From contig DKWE01000060.1 of the NCBI GenBank assembly GCA_002491565.1, positions 11,179 to 75,178 of the forward strand: 64,000 bases of DNA, in the 5' to 3' direction. Within the stretch, counting starts at the first letter, position 1. Each line of letters starts with the position of its first letter. A program made the position numbers and the translations under genes. The notes beneath the pieces were generated by a model. That model was not told the DNA's origin. It saw only the letters and a list, made by a program, of their open reading frames with translations, and ran no database searches. Source of the DNA: Lachnospiraceae bacterium UBA7160 (lineage in GTDB: Bacteria; Bacillota; Clostridia; Lachnospirales; Lachnospiraceae). Positions 16,258 through 23,786 of the stretch are shown here, piece after piece.

Positions 16258-16627
16258 AGGTTTCCTCCTTCGCTGATATGTGCCCCCTCCGGAGGTTACT
16301 ATTTGCGGCTTGCAGGCCATCTGTCATGTACGGCTATGGCCTTTTCAGCTCGTGCGCATATAGAGATAGTACACAGTTTTCTGTCATTTGCAGTTTCTAT
16401 GCAGGATGTATGCGCAAATACTGCCGCGAATCGTAACTTCTGAACGCCTTATTATACAACGCTGCCTGTGGAAAAGCCATTCTTTTTTCCTGGGATTTCA
16501 CAGAAATTTTAGAAACAAATTGATTTCTGGTATTGATTTATGGATTATGTCTCTTTATAATAGTAAGGACGCGATACGGAGCGCGCGTCTGCTCTGGAAG
16601 AGACGCGGCGCGAATGAGGAGGAGAAT
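16258..16627. other. 370-bp divergent pyrG-ftsH control region
   Basis: It holds the ftsH promoter (16533-16561) and presumably the pyrG promoter. I see no clear attenuator such as the C-stretch slip site of Bacillus pyrG. The frame of ftsH is open back to 16388 but this extension has no ribosome binding site and is crossed by the promoter. Confidence 0.5.
16533..16561 (+). promoter_or_regulatory. Probable sigma-A promoter of ftsH
   Basis: TTGATT (16533-16538), a 17-bp spacer and TATAAT (16556-16561), 66 bp before the start codon at 16628. Confidence 0.65.
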
Positions 16628-18877
16628 ATGGATAATAATCAGCAAAAGAATAACCAGCAGGGAGGCAACGGCCCTGGACCAAGACCGGGCGGGGGCAAGA
16701 AGCCGCCGCTTATGGGCATTCTGGCAATTATTCTGGTAGTGCTGCTCGGAATTACGATGTTTTCAAATCTGTTCGGCGGTTCGTCCTCGCAGGAGATATC
16801 GTATGACAAATTCCTGGACTGGCTGGATGCCGGTTATATCAAGAGTGTGACACTTTCAAATGCACGAATCGAGATTGAGCTGAAGGGCGAGGAGCTCCGT
16901 GCACTCAGCGGACAGGGGGCAGTCACATATTATACAGGAAATCCTGGGGATTTGCTTTTGGTGCAGCGCTTGAACGAGGCGGGGGTCACATTCCGTGAGA
17001 AGATTGACAGCGGAATGGGCGGGTTGATCCTGGAGATGGTGATCTACTTTGTCCTGCCGCTTGTAGGCATCTGGGTATTGATGGGGTTTCTGATGCGCCG
17101 CATGGGCGGCGGAGGCGGAGGCGGCATCATGGGTGTCGGCAAGAGCCGGGCGAAGGTGTACAGCCAGAAAGAGACTGGTGTGACCTTTAAGGATGTTGCA
17201 GGTCAGGATGAGGCGAAGGAATCGCTGCAGGAGGTTGTGGATTTCCTGGAGAATCCCGGGAAGTATACGCAGATCGGTGCAAAGCTGCCGAAGGGCGCGC
17301 TTCTGGTCGGCCCTCCTGGTACTGGTAAGACGCTGCTGGCGAAGGCTGTGGCGGGAGAGGCTCACTGTCCGTTTTTCTCAATTTCCGGTTCAGATTTCGT
17401 GGAGATGTTCGTCGGTGTCGGCGCATCGCGTGTGCGTGACCTGTTCGAGGAAGCAAAGAAAAATGCGCCGTGCATCATTTTTATCGATGAGATTGACGCA
17501 GTTGGCCGCAGCCGTGATACGAAGTTTGGTGGCGGGAATGATGAGCGCGAACAGACGCTGAACCAGCTGCTGGCGGAGATGGACGGCTTTGATACGTCGA
17601 AGGGCCTGCTGGTGCTGGCAGCCACGAACCGTCCGGAGGTGCTGGACCAGGCGCTGCTGCGTCCGGGACGTTTTGACCGGAGAGTCATCGTGGACAAGCC
17701 GGATCTGAAGGGCCGTGTGGATGTCCTGAAGGTGCATTCGAAGGATGTCAGTATGGATGAGACGGTGGATCTGGACGCGATCGCACTTGCAACGTCCGGA
17801 GCAGTTGGATCGGATCTTGCGAATATGATCAATGAGGCTGCGATTCTGGCAGTCAAGAAAGGGCGCAAGGCAGTGTCCCAGCAGGATCTGTTTGAGGCTG
17901 TCGAGGTGGTGCTGGTCGGCAAGGAGAAGAAGGACCGGATTCTCAGCAAGGAGGAGCGCCGGATTGTTTCTTACCATGAAGTCGGACATGCACTGGTGAG
18001 CGCGCTGCAGAAGGATTCTGAGCCGGTACAGAAGATTACGATTGTACCGCGTACGATGGGAGCGCTTGGCTATGTCATGAATGTGCCGGAAGAGGAAAAA
18101 TACCTCAATACAGAGAAAGAGATCCGCGCGATGCTCGTTGAATTTGTGGCCGGGCGTGCGGCGGAGGAGATTGTCTTTGACACTGTGACGACAGGCGCGG
18201 CGAATGATATCGAGAAGGCTACGCGTGTTGCACGCGCGATGGTGACGCAGTACGGCATGTCGAAGAAGTTCGGCCTGATCGGGCTCGAGGTACAGGCAAG
18301 TCAGTATCTGGACAACCGTCCGGTGATGAATTGCTCGGATGTGACAGAGGCAGAGGTGGATCAGGAGGTTATGCAGGTGCTGAAGGACTCCTACGAGGAG
18401 GCAAAGCGTCTGCTGACAGAGCACCGGCAGGCGTTGGATAAGATCGCAGAGTTCCTGATCGAAAAGGAGACGATCACCGGCAAGGAGTTCATGCGGATTC
18501 TCCATGAGATTGAGGGCACCGGGGACGAGGCAAAGGAGCCGGCGGCAAGAATCAGCGAGAAGCAGGGGCATGAGTCAGAGAAAGCAGTACAGGCAGAGGG
18601 AACAGATCAAGCCAGCGGTGCTGATAGCGCAGCAGGGGCAGGTCAAGCCAGCGACGCTGTAGTGGAGACGCGGATGTCTGTTGAGGATACGGCTCCGCAG
18701 GAGCCGGAAGCTGCGGAACCGGAGGTTTCCGGGGATGCGAAGCTGCAGGCACCGGAGGCTGACGGAAGAATGATGCCGCAGACGCAGGAGGATCAGGAAG
18801 CTACAGAGCAGATGACTGAGACTGCGGACGAGACAGCAACGCAGGTATCGGAATCTGTCGAAGATACGCTGGCGTAG
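16628..18877 (+). CDS. ftsH: ATP-dependent zinc metalloprotease FtsH
   Basis: A 749-residue membrane protease for quality control of membrane and cytosolic proteins. A Gly/Pro/Asn-rich N-terminus is followed by a membrane helix (about 33-52), a short external domain, a second helix (about 140-160) and the AAA+ module. Walker A GPPGTGKT is at 228-235, Walker B is IIFIDEIDAVG, and NRPEVLDQALLRPGRFDR is the second region of homology. The zinc site is H450-E451-V452-G453-H454; Val replaces the usual Ala and the ligands are intact. From about residue 640 the protein runs into a long acidic, low-complexity tail (Glu/Ala/Gln/Thr-rich) not needed for catalysis. GAGGAG precedes the ATG at 16628. Confidence 0.95.
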   Translation: MDNNQQKNNQQGGNGPGPRPGGGKKPPLMGILAIILVVLLGITMFSNLFGGSSSQEISYDKFLDWLDAGYIKSVTLSNARIEIELKGEELRALSGQGAVTYYTGNPGDLLLVQRLNEAGVTFREKIDSGMGGLILEMVIYFVLPLVGIWVLMGFLMRRMGGGGGGGIMGVGKSRAKVYSQKETGVTFKDVAGQDEAKESLQEVVDFLENPGKYTQIGAKLPKGALLVGPPGTGKTLLAKAVAGEAHCPFFSISGSDFVEMFVGVGASRVRDLFEEAKKNAPCIIFIDEIDAVGRSRDTKFGGGNDEREQTLNQLLAEMDGFDTSKGLLVLAATNRPEVLDQALLRPGRFDRRVIVDKPDLKGRVDVLKVHSKDVSMDETVDLDAIALATSGAVGSDLANMINEAAILAVKKGRKAVSQQDLFEAVEVVLVGKEKKDRILSKEERRIVSYHEVGHALVSALQKDSEPVQKITIVPRTMGALGYVMNVPEEEKYLNTEKEIRAMLVEFVAGRAAEEIVFDTVTTGAANDIEKATRVARAMVTQYGMSKKFGLIGLEVQASQYLDNRPVMNCSDVTEAEVDQEVMQVLKDSYEEAKRLLTEHRQALDKIAEFLIEKETITGKEFMRILHEIEGTGDEAKEPAARISEKQGHESEKAVQAEGTDQASGADSAAGAGQASDAVVETRMSVEDTAPQEPEAAEPEVSGDAKLQAPEADGRMMPQTQEDQEATEQMTETADETATQVSESVEDTLA

Positions 18878-18995
18878 CCATCAGAAGATGTCACAGGCAC
18901 CACTGAGCAGGCAGCGGAGGTGTTGGCGAAGGGAACATCTGCAGAGACCTCCGATGAGTGATTACTGTTCTGAATATAAAAGAATATAAAATTGG

Positions 18996-19031
18996 AAAGG
19001 CCAGTCTGCATTGTGCGGATTGGCCTTTTTT
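18996..19031 (+). terminator. Intrinsic terminator of ftsH
   Basis: The stem GGCCAGTCTGC / GCGGATTGGCC (with two G-T pairs) is flanked by AAA and TTTTTT. It lies 118 bp after the annotated stop and shortly after the second in-frame stop at 18959-18961. Confidence 0.85.
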
Positions 19032-19055
19032 AAACCTTAAGTTTTTCGAAATTGG

Positions 19056-19084
19056 TTGCGAATAGCGCAAGTGCGTGGTATGGT
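19056..19084 (+). promoter_or_regulatory. Probable dlt operon promoter, extended -10
   Basis: TTGCGA (19056-19061), a 17-bp spacer and TGG-TATGGT (-10 at 19079-19084) give a sigma-A promoter with a TGn extension. Transcription would begin near 19091, which rules out translation from any codon before that and supports the TTG start of dltA at 19119. Confidence 0.6.
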
Positions 19085-19118
19085 AGAAAGCGTGGAAAAA
19101 GTAGGACGAGGTGATTTT

Positions 19119-20756
19119 TTGGATATACTAAGGAGAATAGAAGACTATGCGCGTGCGTGTCCGCAGCGGGAGGCAATCCGGTGCGGAGCGAAGGCGCTGA
19201 CGTATGAGGAACTATGGACGTATTCGGATGCGCTGGGAGGCTGGCTGCATCGGTACTGTGGTGACAGAAGAGACCCGATTGCAGTGTATGGACATAAGAA
19301 TCCGTGGATGCTGGTTTGTTTTCTGGCCTGCGTGAAGGCTGGACATGGCTACTGCCCGATCGATGTGTCTGTGCCGGAGGCACGGGTGGAGTTGATTCTG
19401 CAGGCATTGCCGGACGGTCCGGTGCTCTGCACAGAGCGGCTGCAGGCGGATGCGGGGCGGCATGAGATATTTGGACTGGAGCAGCTGCAGGAACTGGTGC
19501 GGGAAAAGCGGTCCAGGCCAGTGGAAAGTGCGTACACTGAAGTGGGTGAATCCTGCCAGGCATCAGCGGAAGAGGTGTATGCGGAGCTGGATGCAGACTG
19601 CCGGGTACAGGGCGATGAGACGTGGTACATTATTTTCACATCGGGAAGTACCGGAACTCCGAAGGGGGTACAGATTTCTGCAGACTGTCTGAATCACTAT
19701 CTGGACTGGTCGGTTACACTTGCGGACAGTGAAGCGGAGAAGCTTGGCAAGGTATTCTTGAATCAGGCGCCGTTTTCGTTTGACCTTTCTGTGATGGATC
19801 TTTACACTTCGCTTGCCTGTGGCGGGACCTTATATTGTCTGGAAAAATCCGTGCAGTCGGATTATAAGCAGCTGATGCAAGCGCTGCAGGATTCCAGCGC
19901 GGCAGTCTGGGTGTCTACGCCGTCTTTTGCGGAGGTCTGTTTGTCGGAGAGAGCGTTTGACGCGTCTATGATGCCAAAGCTTGCCACTTTTTTGTTCTGT
20001 GGGGAGACACTGGCGAACCGGACGGTGCAGAAGCTTCAGGCGCGTTTCCCGGATGCGAAGATCGTAAATACCTATGGCCCGACAGAGTCAACGGTCGCGG
20101 TGACAGAAGTGCTGGTCACGCCGGAGCTGGCGGAGACGGTCAATCCGCTTCCAGTCGGCAGACCGAAGCCGGGAACCGAGATCCGAATCTGTGATGAACA
20201 GGGTGCGGGGCTTCCGGACGGAGAAAAAGGTGAGATCGTGATCCTCGGCGATACGGTCAGCATCGGGTATTACAAGCAGGAAGAACTGACGAAGAAAGCA
20301 TTTTTTATAGAAAGCCGCAAGAAGGTTGCCGGGCAATTGGGAGAAGCGCTGCGCGGCTACCACACCGGGGACAAGGGGTATTTGAAAGACGGCATGCTGT
20401 TCTACTGCGGGCGTATCGATTTGCAGATCAAGCTTCACGGCTATCGGATCGAGCTGGAGGACATCGAAAATAATATCCGCAGGCTACCAGGGATCGAGCA
20501 TGCAGCGGTGCTGGCGAATGAGCGGGACGGGAAAGTGAAAAGCCTGACTGCCTGTGTCGTGGAGAAGGAGCTGCCTGCTGACCCGCGCAGCGAGACAAAG
20601 GCGCTGAAACAAGGACTTCTTGCATTTGTGCCGGACTACATGGTACCGAAGAAGTTTGTATTTCTGGAGCAGATGCCGATGACCGCAAATGGCAAGGCGG
20701 ACCGGAAGCGGCTGCGCGCTTATCTGGAGCAGGGGCAGGAGGCAGTGACGCAATGA
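19119..20756 (+). CDS. dltA: D-alanine--D-alanyl carrier protein ligase
   Basis: A 545-residue adenylating enzyme that activates D-alanine with ATP and loads it on DltC for teichoic acid modification. It has the ANL-superfamily core: IIFTSGSTGTPKGVQ (P-loop), VNTYGPTESTVAV, the YHTGDKGYLKDG hinge and the terminal catalytic lysine in MTANGKADRK. I choose the TTG at 19119, giving M-D-I-L-R-R-I-E, which is how DltA proteins normally begin; GACGAGGTGA lies just upstream and the promoter overlaps the longer frame (from 19056). It is the first gene of dltABCD, and its end overlaps dltB by 4 bp (ATGA). Confidence 0.92.
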   Translation: MDILRRIEDYARACPQREAIRCGAKALTYEELWTYSDALGGWLHRYCGDRRDPIAVYGHKNPWMLVCFLACVKAGHGYCPIDVSVPEARVELILQALPDGPVLCTERLQADAGRHEIFGLEQLQELVREKRSRPVESAYTEVGESCQASAEEVYAELDADCRVQGDETWYIIFTSGSTGTPKGVQISADCLNHYLDWSVTLADSEAEKLGKVFLNQAPFSFDLSVMDLYTSLACGGTLYCLEKSVQSDYKQLMQALQDSSAAVWVSTPSFAEVCLSERAFDASMMPKLATFLFCGETLANRTVQKLQARFPDAKIVNTYGPTESTVAVTEVLVTPELAETVNPLPVGRPKPGTEIRICDEQGAGLPDGEKGEIVILGDTVSIGYYKQEELTKKAFFIESRKKVAGQLGEALRGYHTGDKGYLKDGMLFYCGRIDLQIKLHGYRIELEDIENNIRRLPGIEHAAVLANERDGKVKSLTACVVEKELPADPRSETKALKQGLLAFVPDYMVPKKFVFLEQMPMTANGKADRKRLRAYLEQGQEAVTQ

Positions 20757-21913
20757 ATTACTACGAGGGCATTGCCTTTTTCCTTCTTCTGATACTCGTG
20801 CTGGTGGGCGCTATTGTGATCGGCTGGCTGGAGAAGCCGCTGAAATGGTACAGTCTGCTCGCATCCCTGTTCTTCGCAGCGCTGATATTCTGGGGTAATC
20901 CGGCTGGCATTTTGTATTTGCTGGCATTTTACCTCTGGTCGGTGGCGCTGATCCGGATTTATTTTACCATCCGGGTGCGGGACGGCAGAAAAGAAGGCAT
21001 TTACCATGTGTTTGTCTTGCTGTCTCTGATTCCGCTTGTGCTCTGTAAGGTGACGCCGCTGTTTCACGCAAATGTGTTCGGGTTCATTGGGATCTCTTAC
21101 CTGACCTTCCGTGTGGTACAGATGATCATCGAGATCTATGACGGCGTAATCAAAGAGGTGTCGGTTCTGGAAGTAACCGCGTTTCTTGCGTTTTTTCCGA
21201 GCTTCAGCTCCGGTCCGATCGACCGCAGCCGGAGGTTTCTCGCGGACTGGAACCGGGTGCTGCCGCGCGCAGAGTATCTGGAGCTGTGCGGGAAGGGAAT
21301 CTGGAAGCTGCTGCTCGGCGCAGTCTACAAAATGGTGATCGCAGCGGGCGCTTATAAGGTCATGGGGTATCTGGATACCGGGACAGCCTGGTATCATCTG
21401 GTCGGATATGCGTATGCCTATGGCATGTATCTGTTCTTTGATTTTGCGGGCTATTCTCTGATGGCAGTCGGCAGTTCCTATATCCTTGGGATTGAGACGC
21501 CGGAGAATTTCCGGCAGCCGTTTATCAGCAAGGATATCCGGGAATTCTGGGACCGGTGGCATATCACGTTGTCCCATTGGTTCCGCGATTTTATCTTTAC
21601 GCGGTTTGTGATGTACAGCTCGAAAAAGAAATGGTTCTCCAACCGTCTGCAGCGCGCATGTGCGGGATTTTTTGTAGATATGGGAATCATGGGGCTGTGG
21701 CATGGCATCACACCGTCCTATATTCTGTATGGCCTGTACCATGGCGCTCTGCTCGCAGGGACAGAGACCTGGCAGAAAAAATCGAAATTCTATAAGAAAC
21801 ATAAGGATGAGACCTGGTATCAGGTGCTTTCGTGGGCGGTCACGATGCAGATGGTGTTTTTCGGGTTCTTCCTGTTTTCCGGAAAGCTGATGACAATATT
21901 TGGGCTACAGTAA
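20753..21913 (+). CDS. dltB: D-alanyl transfer protein DltB (MBOAT family)
   Basis: A 386-residue polytopic membrane O-acyltransferase that moves D-alanine across the membrane toward teichoic acid together with DltC and DltD. The conserved MBOAT features are FFPSFSSGPIDR, the REFWDRWHITLSHWFRDF loop and the catalytic histidine in GLWHGITPSYILYGLYHG. Eleven or so hydrophobic stretches fit the family. The start codon overlaps the dltA stop, so translation is coupled. A 190-bp gap to dltC follows, longer than usual within dlt operons; I see no gene or clear terminator in it. Confidence 0.93.
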   Translation: MNYYEGIAFFLLLILVLVGAIVIGWLEKPLKWYSLLASLFFAALIFWGNPAGILYLLAFYLWSVALIRIYFTIRVRDGRKEGIYHVFVLLSLIPLVLCKVTPLFHANVFGFIGISYLTFRVVQMIIEIYDGVIKEVSVLEVTAFLAFFPSFSSGPIDRSRRFLADWNRVLPRAEYLELCGKGIWKLLLGAVYKMVIAAGAYKVMGYLDTGTAWYHLVGYAYAYGMYLFFDFAGYSLMAVGSSYILGIETPENFRQPFISKDIREFWDRWHITLSHWFRDFIFTRFVMYSSKKKWFSNRLQRACAGFFVDMGIMGLWHGITPSYILYGLYHGALLAGTETWQKKSKFYKKHKDETWYQVLSWAVTMQMVFFGFFLFSGKLMTIFGLQ

Positions 21914-22103
21914 TAGTCGTTGGATAGGATTCTGTTCCGGAATTCAGCCGCCTGTCGGATGATCTGGTCGGTTGTTCGTTCCGTGGCGATGGCGCTGGAA
22001 AATCAAGCTGTGAAAATTTACCAGATAAGAGCAGGACAGGTTTTGATATACAGGAAGCAGATTTTGAATCAATCGGTACACTTAGTAGAAAGGAAGAAAA
22101 GCA

Positions 22104-22334
22104 ATGAGAGAAGAAGTATTGAATTTACTGGCAGAGATTTGCGAGGATGATGCGGTAAAGGAGGATTTGCAGACGGAGCTGTTTGAGTCCGGTCTGATGG
22201 ATTCGCTTGGGTTTGCGGAGTTTCTGGTAGAGCTCGAGGATCAGTGCGGGGTGGTGATCTCTCCGTCTGAGGTAGAGCGGAAGGACATCGATACTCCGGA
22301 GAAGATCCTTGCGCTTGTGGAAGCAAGGAGATAG
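22104..22334 (+). CDS. dltC: D-alanyl carrier protein
   Basis: A 76-residue acyl-carrier-type protein that carries D-alanine as a thioester. The phosphopantetheine site is Ser34 in GLMDSLGFAEF, and the rest is the expected four-helix acidic fold. GAAAGGAAG precedes the ATG. Only 2 bp separate its stop from the dltD start. Confidence 0.93.
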   Translation: MREEVLNLLAEICEDDAVKEDLQTELFESGLMDSLGFAEFLVELEDQCGVVISPSEVERKDIDTPEKILALVEARR

Positions 22335-22336
22335 CC

Positions 22337-23659
22337 GTGAGACGGATGAAAGCATTTCTGGCAGCTCTGCTTCTTTTTGCGGTGACGGTACTGGGCTGCC
22401 ATCTCTACATACAAAATCAGGGCGTGAACGACAGCGCTTCCTTTGCGCTTGCACCGAGTGAGGAGAAAGGCAAGCTGCGCGCTGCGCTGACAGAGAATAT
22501 GCCCAAGGACGGATATCCGGTGTTCGGCTCTTCCGAGTTCATGCATGGAGCGGATACGATCTACCATCCGGCGAACGTTTTTGCACAGACCGATTTTCAT
22601 CCAATGCTGATCGGGGCAGGGTATTATCAGTCTTTGAGTCATGCGGTCACGCTGGCCTCTATTGAGGAGAGTATGCAGGTGCGCAAGGCAGTCCTGATTC
22701 TTTCCCCGCAGTGGTTCCGCAAGACCGGTGTGGTGGACCAGGCATATGCGTCACGCTTTACTGAGACACATTATGCGGCGGCAATGGGAAATGAAAAGCT
22801 GTCCGATGAGACGAAGCAGTATATTTCAGACCGGACGCAAAAGCTTCTGAAGGTAGATGAGAAGACACGCGTGCGCGTACTCCGGTATGACGAGGTGCGC
22901 TGGAAGCAGGAGGGGGGCCCGCTCGCTGAACTCCGGGAGGAGGCATGGTCGGCGTTCCTGTATGAGAAGGAGCTGTTTGAGACGATGCTGCTCGGGAAAT
23001 CGCTGAAGCGTCAGGAAAAGCGTCGGGCTGAGACTGCATCAGAGGTGCCGCTTGTACTGGAGGGGGCCGAGGATGCATCAGCTATACCAGAGATCTCAGA
23101 GCCTTCTGGAAACATGCCGGCTATACTAGAGACATCTGGAACTTCAGAAAATGAATTGCCGGTGGCAGAGGCATCTGAGTTTGCGGAAGGCGCGTCATAT
23201 GTTCCGGACTGGTCTGCGCTGTATGAGCTGGCAGAAAAAGAAGGCGAAGAGCAGAACCAGAATGAGTTTTTCATAGACGACGCCGCTTATAAGCGGCTCG
23301 TGCCGCACCTTCCTAAAAAGAAGGGAGTGAGCAGTGATGCGGTCAAGGGCTACCAGACCGGGCCGGAATTTGATGATCTGCGCTGCTTTCTTACCGTGTG
23401 CCGGGAGCTTGGCGTGGAGCCGATGATTGTGGTCGTCCCGGTGAACGGGTACTATTATGATTATACCGGGTTCCCGAAGGAGGCACGGCAGGCATACTAC
23501 GCGAAGGTGAAGGGAATTGCAGAAGAGTACGGTGCGAAGGTTGCGGATTTCTCTGATCAGGAATACACAAAGTATTTCTTCGAGGATCGGGTTCACCTCG
23601 GGAAGAAAGGATGGCTGATGGTAAATGAAAGCCTTTATGAATTTTACAAAGAAGCTTGA
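22337..23659 (+). CDS. dltD: D-alanyl transfer protein DltD
   Basis: A 440-residue protein with one N-terminal membrane anchor (about 5-22) and an extracellular SGNH-hydrolase-like domain. Family marks are the VFGSSEF segment with the catalytic Ser, and the D-x-x-H pair near the end in FFEDRVHLGKKGW. It completes D-alanine transfer to teichoic acid outside the membrane. A Glu/Ser/Pro-rich insertion with short repeats (about residues 235-290) interrupts the domain and is unusual. The start is GTG at 22337, six bases after AGGAG; an ATG three codons later is the alternative. Its 3' end overlaps the next small gene by 23 bp. Confidence 0.9.
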   Translation: MRRMKAFLAALLLFAVTVLGCHLYIQNQGVNDSASFALAPSEEKGKLRAALTENMPKDGYPVFGSSEFMHGADTIYHPANVFAQTDFHPMLIGAGYYQSLSHAVTLASIEESMQVRKAVLILSPQWFRKTGVVDQAYASRFTETHYAAAMGNEKLSDETKQYISDRTQKLLKVDEKTRVRVLRYDEVRWKQEGGPLAELREEAWSAFLYEKELFETMLLGKSLKRQEKRRAETASEVPLVLEGAEDASAIPEISEPSGNMPAILETSGTSENELPVAEASEFAEGASYVPDWSALYELAEKEGEEQNQNEFFIDDAAYKRLVPHLPKKKGVSSDAVKGYQTGPEFDDLRCFLTVCRELGVEPMIVVVPVNGYYYDYTGFPKEARQAYYAKVKGIAEEYGAKVADFSDQEYTKYFFEDRVHLGKKGWLMVNESLYEFYKEA

Positions 23660-23786
23660 GGATCATCCGAGGCTGCAGTTTGTGCTGCAGACGCTCGGAT
23701 TCTATGTGCTGATGATGGTGCTGTTTCTGTACTTTATGACCGCAAATCTGTCGACGGCGCCGAAGTTTGTGTATTCGCAGTTCTGA
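23637..23786 (+). CDS. dltX: DltX-like small membrane protein
   Basis: A 49-residue peptide starting MNFTKKLEDHPRLQFVLQTL, with a single membrane helix (GFYVLMMVLFLYFM) and the C-terminal end APKFVYSQF. DltX proteins are 45-55 residues with one helix and an F-(I/V)-Y-x-x-F motif at the very C-terminus, which is what is seen here; in Bacillus and lactobacilli DltX is needed for D-alanylation. There the gene normally precedes dltA; here it follows dltD and overlaps it by 23 bp in another frame. Its stop codon is directly adjacent to the stop of the convergent regulator gene. The ribosome binding site is weak, which suggests coupling to dltD translation. Confidence 0.8.
   Translation: MNFTKKLEDHPRLQFVLQTLGFYVLMMVLFLYFMTANLSTAPKFVYSQF

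Noticed and set aside
16388..16627. Longer N-terminus of FtsH from the upstream ATG
   Set aside because: No ribosome binding site, a promoter crosses it, and the added 80 residues are unlike FtsH.
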